DNA from: Methylocaldum sp002005105
GTDB taxonomy: Bacteria; Pseudomonadota; Gammaproteobacteria; Methylococcales; Methylococcaceae
Reading direction: 5' to 3'
DNA: 64,000 nucleotides
Assembly: GCF_051027545.1 (NCBI RefSeq)
Contig: NZ_CP194902.1
Coordinates: 4,278,001 to 4,342,000, forward strand
Below the pieces are notes generated by a model. The model saw only the letters and a program-made list of their open reading frames with translations. It searched no databases and was not told the origin of the DNA. The translations under genes and the position numbers were made by a program. This document shows, one piece after another, positions 57,459 through 64,000 of this stretch; position 1 is the stretch's first letter, and the number at the start of each line of letters is the position of its first letter.

Positions 57459-58436
57459 TCACGATCTTCTTCCGAGTCCGGCGAACCCGAACCCCATGCC
57501 GATGCCCAGTACCCCGGCCAGCGCCATCCAGGAAACGGGCAGCCTTTGCCGGGGTCTTTTCCAGCCGCCGCGCACCCTGGCGTATTCGGGCATGGGTTGG
57601 AACAGATTGCCCGAAGTCGGCGGTATGGCGCGCTCTTGAAAGTGCTTCGCTTCGACCACCCGAGCCGCCCATCGGTCGAACAGCCCCGGCACGATGCGCT
57701 GGGCGACGATCGCCGCCCGGATGTTGGCGCCCACGATCACCTCGCGGCGCGGTGTGAGCGCGGCGGATACGATAGCTCGGGCGACTTTTTCCGGATCATA
57801 GATCGGCCACATGGGCTTGGCCGCGCGTCCCATGTAATTGCCCCCTTGCTGAAACAAGGGCGTATCGGTCGCCGGCGGAAGCACCGTGACCACATGAATG
57901 CCCGGCACATCCCAAAGCTCCTGCCGCAGGCAATCGGATAGCGCGACGATGCCGTATTTGCTGATGACATAAGCGCTGGCGAAAGGCTGGGGGATTTTTC
58001 CGACCCCCGAGGAGACATTGATGAGAACGCCCCTCCCCTGCTCCCGGAACCACGGCAGGATGGCCCGAGCACCGTGAACGTAGCCCAATAGATTGGTGTC
58101 GATTACCCGGCGGAAATCCGCAATCGGGGTTTCCTCGAACCGGCCGAACAGAGTCACCGCCGCGTTGTTGATCCAGGTATCCAACCGCCCGAAGGTTTCG
58201 ATGGTTCGGCGCGCCAGCGCTTCGACCGCTGGTCCGTCGGTCACATCGACCGGCACGGCCAAAGCCTTTCCGCCGGAGGTTTCGCACTCCTGCGCCAGTT
58301 CATCGAGGGCCGCTCCACGGCGGGCGGCCACCACCACGGTTCCTCCCGCCGCTGCGAACGCCAAAGCCGTGGCCCGACCGATGCCGCTCGATGCTCCGGT
58401 AATCACGGTAACGGTGTTCTCGATCCCGAGCCGCAT
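57459..58436 (-). CDS. Short-chain dehydrogenase/reductase with C-terminal anchor
   Basis: The 325-residue protein has the SDR set: TGASSGIGRA (cofactor Gly motif), NNAAV, Ser in INVSSGVG and YVISK with the catalytic Tyr and Lys. ARRG after the second strand favours NADP. The C-terminal extension is basic, then ends with a hydrophobic segment (MALAGVLGIGMGFGFAGLG), which looks like a membrane anchor. The start at 58436 is preceded by AAAGGAA. The substrate is unknown; similar extended SDRs with a C-terminal anchor occur beside lipid and stress genes. Confidence 0.88.
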   Translation of the reverse strand: MRLGIENTVTVITGASSGIGRATALAFAAAGGTVVVAARRGAALDELAQECETSGGKALAVPVDVTDGPAVEALARRTIETFGRLDTWINNAAVTLFGRFEETPIADFRRVIDTNLLGYVHGARAILPWFREQGRGVLINVSSGVGKIPQPFASAYVISKYGIVALSDCLRQELWDVPGIHVVTVLPPATDTPLFQQGGNYMGRAAKPMWPIYDPEKVARAIVSAALTPRREVIVGANIRAAIVAQRIVPGLFDRWAARVVEAKHFQERAIPPTSGNLFQPMPEYARVRGGWKRPRQRLPVSWMALAGVLGIGMGFGFAGLGRRS

Positions 58437-58564
58437 GGCGATTCCTTTCCGCGATAAGCTTACTAAAGGAGACCCGGCGGTATAGCGTAAGTTCTCAGCT
58501 GGCGAGGGGTGCAATCGAACGGGCATCCCTTGGATGCTTATCCCAGTAGGCCCTTCGACAGTTT

Positions 58565-58645
58565 GTAGGGCGGGTTAGGCCGCGAGGCCGTAACCCGCCG
58601 AGCGGCCTCGGATCGGTGGGTTACGCTGCGCTAACCCACCCTACG
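58565..58645. repeat. GTAGGGCGGGTTAGG dispersed repeat
   Basis: GTAGGGCGGGTTAGGCCGCG faces TAACCCACCCTACG at the other end, related to the repeats at 183 and 55725. The rest of the 58437-58745 gap shows nothing further. Confidence 0.8.
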
Positions 58646-58745
58646 ATTCTGGTAAGGCTCTTGGTCCATACCCGGATAGATCCGTTCAGATCGTTACGCA
58701 CCCGGCGCTTTTTCGGCGGTCGAAGATGGGAGAAGGACCTCAAAC

Positions 58746-61712
58746 ATGAGCTGGCACAGTCAACCCGCAGACCGGATTCTTCAAAAACTGAAGACCAAGG
58801 CCGAAGGCCTTTCCGCCGACGAGGCGAGGCGGCGCATCGAGGAACACGGCCCCAACGAGATCCGGAAAGGACGGGAAATCTCTCCGCTCAGGATCTTGCT
58901 GGCCCAGTTCAACGATTTTCTCATCTACCTTCTGCTCGCGGCGGCGATCCTCTCGGTCGGCGTGGGCTTCTTGCCGGGAGCGGAACCGGAATACACCGAG
59001 GCCATTCTCATTCTGGTCATCGTGCTGGCCAACGGGCTGTTCGGTTTCATTCAGGACTATCGGGCCGAAAAGGCGATGCAATCGCTCCGGGAGCTTTCCA
59101 CGCCGCAGGCGCGGGTGTTCAGGGACGGAACAAAGATCACGGTGCCGGCTACCGAGCTGGTGCCGGGCGATGTGATCGTGATCGACCAAGGGAACCGGAT
59201 TCCGGCGGATGCCCGTATGCTCGAATCCCACAGTCTGGAGACGATGGAAGCTTCGCTGACCGGGGAGAGCGCGACGGTCCCCAAAGAGGCGGAACCCGTG
59301 GATGAAGACACGCCTTTGGCCCAACGCAGCAACATGCTGTTCATGAACACCGATGCGGTGAGAGGACGGGGCAAGGCGGTGGTGGTGGCCACGGGCATGA
59401 ACACGGAAGTGGGCGCCATCGCCTCGGAGATCGAGAGCGCCGAGCAGCACAAAACGCCGTTCCAGGAAGAGGTCGACCGCCTGGGCAAGCAAATCGGCTA
59501 CGGCATTCTCGGGTTGATTCTGGTGGTTGCCGTGATCCAGTACTTTGCTACCGAAACCGGCATCGTCACCATCATCCTGGTGGCCGTTACCCTGGCCGTG
59601 GCCGCCGTGCCGGAGGGCCTGCCGGCCGTGGTGACCCTCGCCCTGGCGCTTGGCTCCCAGAGGCTGATCAAGCAGAACGCGCTGGTCCGTCGGCTGTCGG
59701 TCGTGGAAAGCCTCGGCTCCGTGGACGTGATCGTGACCGACAAAACGGGAACGCTGACCGAAAATCAGATGACGGTCAAAAGGCTATATTTCGCCGGCCG
59801 AACCTACGAGGTCACGGGCGAAGGCACCAAGCCGGACGGCGAGTTCCGTCGGAACGGCGAATCCGTGCCCGCCGAGACGCTGGAGCCGCTCCTCAAATGC
59901 GGGGCCGTCGTCAACGATGCGGAAAAGACGGGGGACGCCGCGGATTATTCCGGCGATCCCACGGAAGTCGCCCTCCTCGTCTCGGCCGCCAAGGCGGGGA
60001 TCGAAGCCAAGGCGGAACGCCTCCGCGAAATTCCATTCTCGTCCGAGCGCAAGCGGATGACGGTGATCGCCAAGGAAGAACCGCCGATCGCGTACATGAA
60101 GGGCGCTCCCGAGGTGGTGCTGGATCGGTGCAGCTCGCTATGGACGGACGGGGAAGCCAAACCCCTCGACGAGGCGGCGCGACACGCCATCGTCGATAAA
60201 AACAAAGAGTTCGCCGGCAGCGCCTTCCGCGTTTTGGCCTTCGCCCAGAAGGAAGTGCGCGATACGGAGGGAAACGAGGACGAGATCGAAAGCGGAATGG
60301 TGTTTCTTGGATTGCAGGCCATGATCGATCCGCCCCGCGCCGAGGTGAAGGAGGCCGTTCAGGACTGCCGGAAGGCGGGTGTCCGGGTCATCATGGTCAC
60401 CGGCGACAACCTGGCGACAGCCAAGGCCATCGGAGCGCAGATCGGTTTCAGCCCGGAAGGGGCCATGACCGGAACGGAGCTCGATCGCCTCTCCGAGCAA
60501 GATCTGGCGCGAGTGGCGGAGAGAGCCGAAGTCTTCGCCCGCGTTTCGCCTCACCACAAGGTGGTGCTCTTGAAGGCGCTCCAGGAGAGCGGTCATCGGG
60601 TGGCCATGACCGGCGACGGGGTGAACGACGCCCCGGCCCTGCGCAATGCTCACGTGGGCGTGGCCATGGGCCGGCGCGGAACCGACGTGGCCAAGGAAGC
60701 TTCGGACATGGTGCTGCAGGACGACAATTTCGTAACCTTGCGCAATGCCATCGCCGAAGGCCGGGGCATCTTCGACAACATCCGCAAGTTCGTCAATTTT
60801 CTGCTGTCGGCGAACGCCGGCGAGATCCTGATCGTGTTCCTCGGCGTATTGGCGGGCGCCGCGCTGTTTCCCCGCCTTTTCGAAGGCCAGAGCGAAGCCT
60901 TGATCCTCACGCCGGTGATGCTCCTGTGGATCAATTTGATCACCGACGGGCTTCCTGCGCTGGCCTTGAGTACCGATCCCAAGACGGAAGGCATCATGAA
61001 GCAGCCGCCGCGCGGTTCCGGCGAACCGGTGCTCGATCGGCGCATCGTCGCCTCGATTCTCGGCATCGGGCTGATCATGGCCGCCACCGGATTGCCTTTG
61101 TTTTTCCACGGCCTTTGGAACACCGGCGACCTGGCACGGGCGCAGACTCAACTCTTCACTTTCATCGTCGTGGCCGAGATGGTCCGAATCCAGGTCATCC
61201 GGGCGCGTTACGCCCTGCCGATACTCTCGAACCGGTGGCTGGTCGCCGCCGTGGCATCGAGCCTGGCCCTGCAGGCGATAGTCCTTTATACGCCCGCGAA
61301 CGAGCTCTTCGAGGTGGCAACGCTTGCGCCGGGTGACTGGCAGTGGATCGGCATCGCTTTTGCGGCCTTTCTCCTGCTGAGCGTGACGGCGGAAAAAAGT
61401 CTTGACCGGATTTTCGGCAGGAGAGTCGAGAGAGCGCTTAAGAAAGCAGCCGCCGAAAAGAAAATCTCTCCGCCAGAACGGGAAGAAAGATTGATGGCGT
61501 TTTACATCCTGAGCAAGGCGTTGCTGGACGCCTATACCGCCAGTTTCGGCAAAGAGGCGGAGGAAAAACCCTGGGGCGAAAACAAAACGAGCGACAAAGT
61601 GGAGGCTTTCCGTCTATTCAGCGAAGCGATGCTGAAAGCCTATGCGCGGACCTTCGACCACAGAGAGGGCACGGAGCCTCAAAACGCTCGAAAGCCCTCG
61701 AAGACCGAGTAG
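58746..61712 (+). CDS. P2A-type cation-transporting ATPase with extra C-terminal region
   Basis: The 988-residue pump belongs to the calcium-type P2A ATPases: LTGESATVPK, PEGLP in M4 (VAAVPEGLPAVV), DKTGTLTENQ with the phosphorylated Asp, KGAPE nucleotide site and TGDGVNDAPAL. About ten membrane helices are expected. After the last helix comes a charged tail of roughly 90 residues (from KKAAAEKKISPPEREERL) not found in typical bacterial pumps. Ion specificity (Ca, Mn or Mg) cannot be settled. GGGAGAAGGA precedes the ATG. Confidence 0.92.
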   Translation: MSWHSQPADRILQKLKTKAEGLSADEARRRIEEHGPNEIRKGREISPLRILLAQFNDFLIYLLLAAAILSVGVGFLPGAEPEYTEAILILVIVLANGLFGFIQDYRAEKAMQSLRELSTPQARVFRDGTKITVPATELVPGDVIVIDQGNRIPADARMLESHSLETMEASLTGESATVPKEAEPVDEDTPLAQRSNMLFMNTDAVRGRGKAVVVATGMNTEVGAIASEIESAEQHKTPFQEEVDRLGKQIGYGILGLILVVAVIQYFATETGIVTIILVAVTLAVAAVPEGLPAVVTLALALGSQRLIKQNALVRRLSVVESLGSVDVIVTDKTGTLTENQMTVKRLYFAGRTYEVTGEGTKPDGEFRRNGESVPAETLEPLLKCGAVVNDAEKTGDAADYSGDPTEVALLVSAAKAGIEAKAERLREIPFSSERKRMTVIAKEEPPIAYMKGAPEVVLDRCSSLWTDGEAKPLDEAARHAIVDKNKEFAGSAFRVLAFAQKEVRDTEGNEDEIESGMVFLGLQAMIDPPRAEVKEAVQDCRKAGVRVIMVTGDNLATAKAIGAQIGFSPEGAMTGTELDRLSEQDLARVAERAEVFARVSPHHKVVLLKALQESGHRVAMTGDGVNDAPALRNAHVGVAMGRRGTDVAKEASDMVLQDDNFVTLRNAIAEGRGIFDNIRKFVNFLLSANAGEILIVFLGVLAGAALFPRLFEGQSEALILTPVMLLWINLITDGLPALALSTDPKTEGIMKQPPRGSGEPVLDRRIVASILGIGLIMAATGLPLFFHGLWNTGDLARAQTQLFTFIVVAEMVRIQVIRARYALPILSNRWLVAAVASSLALQAIVLYTPANELFEVATLAPGDWQWIGIAFAAFLLLSVTAEKSLDRIFGRRVERALKKAAAEKKISPPEREERLMAFYILSKALLDAYTASFGKEAEEKPWGENKTSDKVEAFRLFSEAMLKAYARTFDHREGTEPQNARKPSKTE

Positions 61713-61839
61713 TGCATTTTTCATTTCCGTTTAGCGGGTTGTTTGTCCCAAAACTCAACCAATGAGCCGCTGAGCACGGTGCTTGTTTTAGAGCGGGGAG
61801 CCGCCCCGCACGCGGGCTACGTTGCGAACGCCATCTCTA

Positions 61840-61929
61840 AGTACATTCAGGGAAGTCTTGCGGCATAGGCAACCTGCAGGACAACCCCGCCAATCTGTCG
61901 AGATTCCGCAAATATTTGCGGAATGTACT
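61840..61929. mobile_element. IS630-derived MITE, copy 2 (90 bp)
   Basis: Same ends as the MITE at 36358 (AGTACATTCAGGGAAGTCTT and GCAAATATTTGCGGAATGTACT), with a nine-base shorter middle. TA is duplicated at 61838-61839 and 61930-61931; the rejoined flanks read TCTCTAGAGCG, containing CTAG. It abuts the left end of the repeat at 61930, as the first copy does at 36457. Confidence 0.87.
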
Positions 61930-62243
61930 TAGAGCGTTTTCATCTCGCTCGTACGGCAAAACAGGCTTGGCGGAAGTCGTTGGCGCCTTCGGCTCGGGTG
62001 AATGGATTCAAGCATTCGTAGGTCGGCAATCCTTTGCCGACGTATCGGCTCGGCGAAGGGCTTTGTCGGAAGGGGCGTCCTGGCGCTCCCAGGACGGCCG
62101 TTTGCGATTGGAAGGGTCGCGACTAAAGCGACCGTTTGCGATTGGAAGGGCAGCTCTGGCGCTCCCAGAGATGCCGTTTGCGATTGGCAAGGGATTGCCG
62201 ACCTACATATCCGAATCCCTTACCGACTCGGAAAACGCTCTAG
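61930..62243. repeat. 310-bp repeat family, copy at 62.0 kb
   Basis: Ends TAGAGCGTTTTC and GAAAACGCTCTAG. From 62021 (GTAGGTCGGCAATCC) it carries three hairpins: GTCCTGG/CCAGGAC, GTCGC/GCGAC and CTCTGG/CCAGAG. The constant CGTTTGCGATTGGAAGG follows the first two, and the third is followed by CGTTTGCGATTGGCAAGG and GATTGCCGACCTAC. The first 110 bases are inverted relative to 36664-36777. Confidence 0.87.
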
Positions 62244-62428
62244 ACCAAATGTCTCTCCATTTGGCTTAAAGCGTATTGCGCCGGTTGCGAAGCGGATAGC
62301 CCGCCGCACCAAACTACGAAATGCCGAGACCGTCTAATTGTTTATTGCCGTTCGCTCTATCGCTTGACGGCGACTTTCCGCAAGGGCATTGTTCACCCGG
62401 AAGTTGACTTGAAGTTCGATCCTCCATT

Positions 62429-62576
62429 ATTAATCAGGCCCGTAAATTCCCTCCTGGTATTTCGGGCCGCCGCCCAGGCCGGTACACGCCCGGCCGGGGC
62501 TCACGCGGCTTGTCGCCGCGCCGGGGCATCCCTGCCCCGGATTAACCCGGCCTATATTTATAGGCCGGGTTAATAA
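62429..62576. repeat. 148-bp five-hairpin element, copy 2
   Basis: Identical in length to the copy at 11143-11290; the two differences are AAATTCC for AAATACC in hairpin 1 and GGCCGGG for GGCCTGG in hairpin 2. It lies 55 bases upstream of the HiPIP gene, so the long final palindrome could influence HiPIP transcription. The gap 62244-62428 shows nothing. Confidence 0.92.
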
Positions 62577-62631
62577 CTCGCTAGGGCGAGTTTCGATAAG
62601 CATCCGTACAACCTGGTTCAAGGAGAGTGCC

Positions 62632-62985
62632 ATGTCAGATTCAAGGTTTCATCCAGGCCGACGTCAAGCCCTCAAGACAGTGGTCGCTACGGTGATGACT
62701 GTTTCGCTGAGCGGATTTCTACGGCGGGGACAAGCGCAGGAGCCGTCTCCTGCGGGCGCCCCCAAGCTGTCGCCGGACGATCCGATGGCCAAATCGCTCC
62801 GTTATGTGGAGGATGCAACCAAGGCTACCCGTCCCCCGAGAGAAGGCGTACCCGGCGAGCAGCAATTCTGCCACAACTGCAAGTTTCTCCAGGCCGGCGA
62901 AGGGGAATGGCGCCCTTGCAGCATCTTCGGCGGCAAACTCGTGAACATTAACGGCTGGTGCAGCTCCTGGCTGAAGGCGGGTTAG
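62632..62985 (+). CDS. High-potential iron-sulfur protein (HiPIP)
   Basis: The 117-residue protein has a twin-arginine signal (PGRRQALKTVVATVM, residues about 9-34) and the four HiPIP cluster ligands Cys80, Cys83, Cys96 and Cys110 in FCHNC, RPCSIF and GWCSSW. It would carry a [4Fe-4S] cluster and act as a periplasmic one-electron carrier. AAGGAGAG precedes the ATG. A hairpin (62997-63035) follows. Confidence 0.96.
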   Translation: MSDSRFHPGRRQALKTVVATVMTVSLSGFLRRGQAQEPSPAGAPKLSPDDPMAKSLRYVEDATKATRPPREGVPGEQQFCHNCKFLQAGEGEWRPCSIFGGKLVNINGWCSSWLKAG

Positions 62986-62996
62986 CCGGCTCCGAA

Positions 62997-63035
62997 CGGT
63001 AACACCGCCGCGCTCGGCGCGTTTCGGTGTTACCG
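62997..63035 (+). terminator. Stem-loop after the HiPIP gene
   Basis: CGGTAACACCG (62997-63007) pairs with CGGTGTTACCG (63025-63035) around CCGCGCTCGGCGCG-type inner pairing. There is no T-run, so it may be an attenuating or stability element rather than a full terminator. Confidence 0.6.
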
Positions 63036-63171
63036 GATTCGAAGATGTGTCGCCAGCTGCGCATGCATAACATCGATAAAAGTCACCCTGTTCCGGTTCG
63101 TGCGCCAACTCTGAACACATATGGGCTTGGATTCGGTGATTTATCCTGTCTGGATAGGGTAAGGAGGCCCA

Positions 63172-63468
63172 ATGAAAACTAAACCGATCCCGATTTTCCG
63201 GGTGCTGGTGATGACGATCGGCTCGAGTGCCTTGGTGCAAGCGGCAGAATCGACATCGCCTCCCGCCTTCTCCGAGATCGATAAAAACAGGGACGGATAC
63301 ATTTCCGCCGATGAATCCAAGGCTGTGCCCGGTTTACCGGTATATCTGACGACCTTGGACCAGAACAGCGATGGCAAGCTCAGCCCCGAGGAATACGAGG
63401 GCTTGAAAATCCTGGCGCCCGACGAGGTCGGTCCGATCACTCTGCCGTCATCTGGACCGCTGCCGTAG
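63172..63468 (+). CDS. Secreted EF-hand calcium-binding protein
   Basis: The 98-residue protein has a signal peptide (about residues 1-25, ending VQAAE) and two EF-hand loops: DKNRDGYISADE at 37-48 and DQNSDGKLSPEE at 63-74, both with complete Ca ligands. AAGGAGG lies before the ATG. Such small exported EF-hand proteins buffer calcium or bind other periplasmic proteins. It follows the HiPIP gene on the same strand by 186 bases. Confidence 0.88.
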   Translation: MKTKPIPIFRVLVMTIGSSALVQAAESTSPPAFSEIDKNRDGYISADESKAVPGLPVYLTTLDQNSDGKLSPEEYEGLKILAPDEVGPITLPSSGPLP

Positions 63469-63616
63469 ACAGCATGCGGAAGCTCAAATGTCGAATACAG
63501 TAAGGCTGTCGACTCGGCTTTCGAGCGCGCCGTTTCCGACGTGTATGGGTTTCGATGAACGCCGTTGCTTGACCGCAGCACTCTGACATTCATGCCGAGA
63601 GTCAGTCTGGCGTTTT

Positions 63617-64000
63617 ATGGAAACCATAGTGTTCACAGGAATTCAGGCAGCCGGGAAGTCGACCTTTTTCAAGGCATGCTTCGTCGATACTCACATACGG
63701 ATCAACCTCGACATGCTGCGTACCCGACACCGGGAAAAGCTGCTGATCGACGCCTGTCTTCAAGCGAGGCAGCCTTATGTGGTGGAAAATACCAATCTGA
63801 CTCGAGAAGAGCGCGCGCGTTACATCCCATCCGCCAAGCGGGCCGGGTTTCGCGTGATCGGCTATGCCTTCCGGGTCGAACTCGATGAAGCCTTGGTCCG
63901 AAATGCTTTGCGCAATACTCGTCGCAGGGTTCCGGAAAAAGCCGTCCGCGCGGCATTTCGGCGCTGGCAGCCGCCCTCCTGGGAGGAAGGATTCGATGCG
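63617..64000 (+). CDS. P-loop kinase-like protein, partial at right edge
   Basis: A frame opens at ATG 63617 and is still open at base 64000 (128 codons). It begins METIVFTGIQAAGKSTFF, a Walker A motif (GIQAAGKST), followed by RINLDMLRTRHR and VVENTNLTREERARYI, resembling polynucleotide-kinase or zeta-toxin-like predicted kinases that carry an Asp/Arg after the first strand. The ribosome binding site is weak (GAGAG). The C-terminus lies outside the window, so function cannot be decided. Confidence 0.75.
   Translation, partial: METIVFTGIQAAGKSTFFKACFVDTHIRINLDMLRTRHREKLLIDACLQARQPYVVENTNLTREERARYIPSAKRAGFRVIGYAFRVELDEALVRNALRNTRRRVPEKAVRAAFRRWQPPSWEEGFDA

Overview
The window is GC-rich DNA from a gammaproteobacterium. 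A periplasmic HiPIP with a Tat signal, a Cys-rich copper storage protein, two copper/silver RND exporters, a CopB-type ATPase and many dispersed short repeats resemble Methylococcaceae-type methanotrophs. No methane monooxygenase or rRNA gene is present, so the genus cannot be fixed.

Layout. 0-2.7 kb: end of an aldehyde dehydrogenase and eutBC (ethanolamine to acetaldehyde to acetate, no microcompartment genes). 3.3-4.5 kb: a roughly 311-bp repeat interrupted by an IS5-family element. 4.6-7.7 kb: an orphan MASE1-PAS-GAF histidine kinase. 7.9-13.0 kb: four consecutive phosphoryl-transfer genes (metallophosphoesterase, nucleotidyltransferase-like, EEP hydrolase, phospholipase D-like), then a convergent, unusually long class A penicillin-binding protein. 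16.9-18.9 kb: a TPR-less O-GlcNAc-transferase-like enzyme flanked by two small zinc-ribbon ORFs. 19.3-21.3 kb: DEAD-box helicase, degenerate RRM protein and canonical RRM protein, closed by a terminator. 22.4-24.4 kb: CBS-pair protein and an IS630-family element. 24.5-36.1 kb: metallo-beta-lactamase/rhodanese protein, acyl-ACP synthetase/ACP/acyltransferase fusion, Rieske oxygenase, alpha/beta hydrolase, outer-membrane barrel and a RoxA-like diheme cytochrome. 37-55.5 kb: a copper/silver island of two CusCBA-type exporters, a truncated CDF transporter, a DUF559 gene sitting inside one cus operon, CopB and a cytosolic copper storage protein. 56-61.7 kb: aldolase-like protein, SDR and a P2A cation ATPase. 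62.6-64 kb: HiPIP, EF-hand protein and the start of a P-loop kinase running off the window.

The most unusual content is the repeat architecture. One family (311-320 bp, ends GAGCGTTTTC next to TA) carries arrays in which a constant 17-mer separates hairpins whose stems differ in sequence but stay complementary. An IS630 element and two MITEs sharing its ends have each inserted at CTAG at the edge of members of this family. A second, 148-bp element made of five consecutive hairpins occurs in two copies 51 kb apart that differ at only two positions, plus a decayed third copy.
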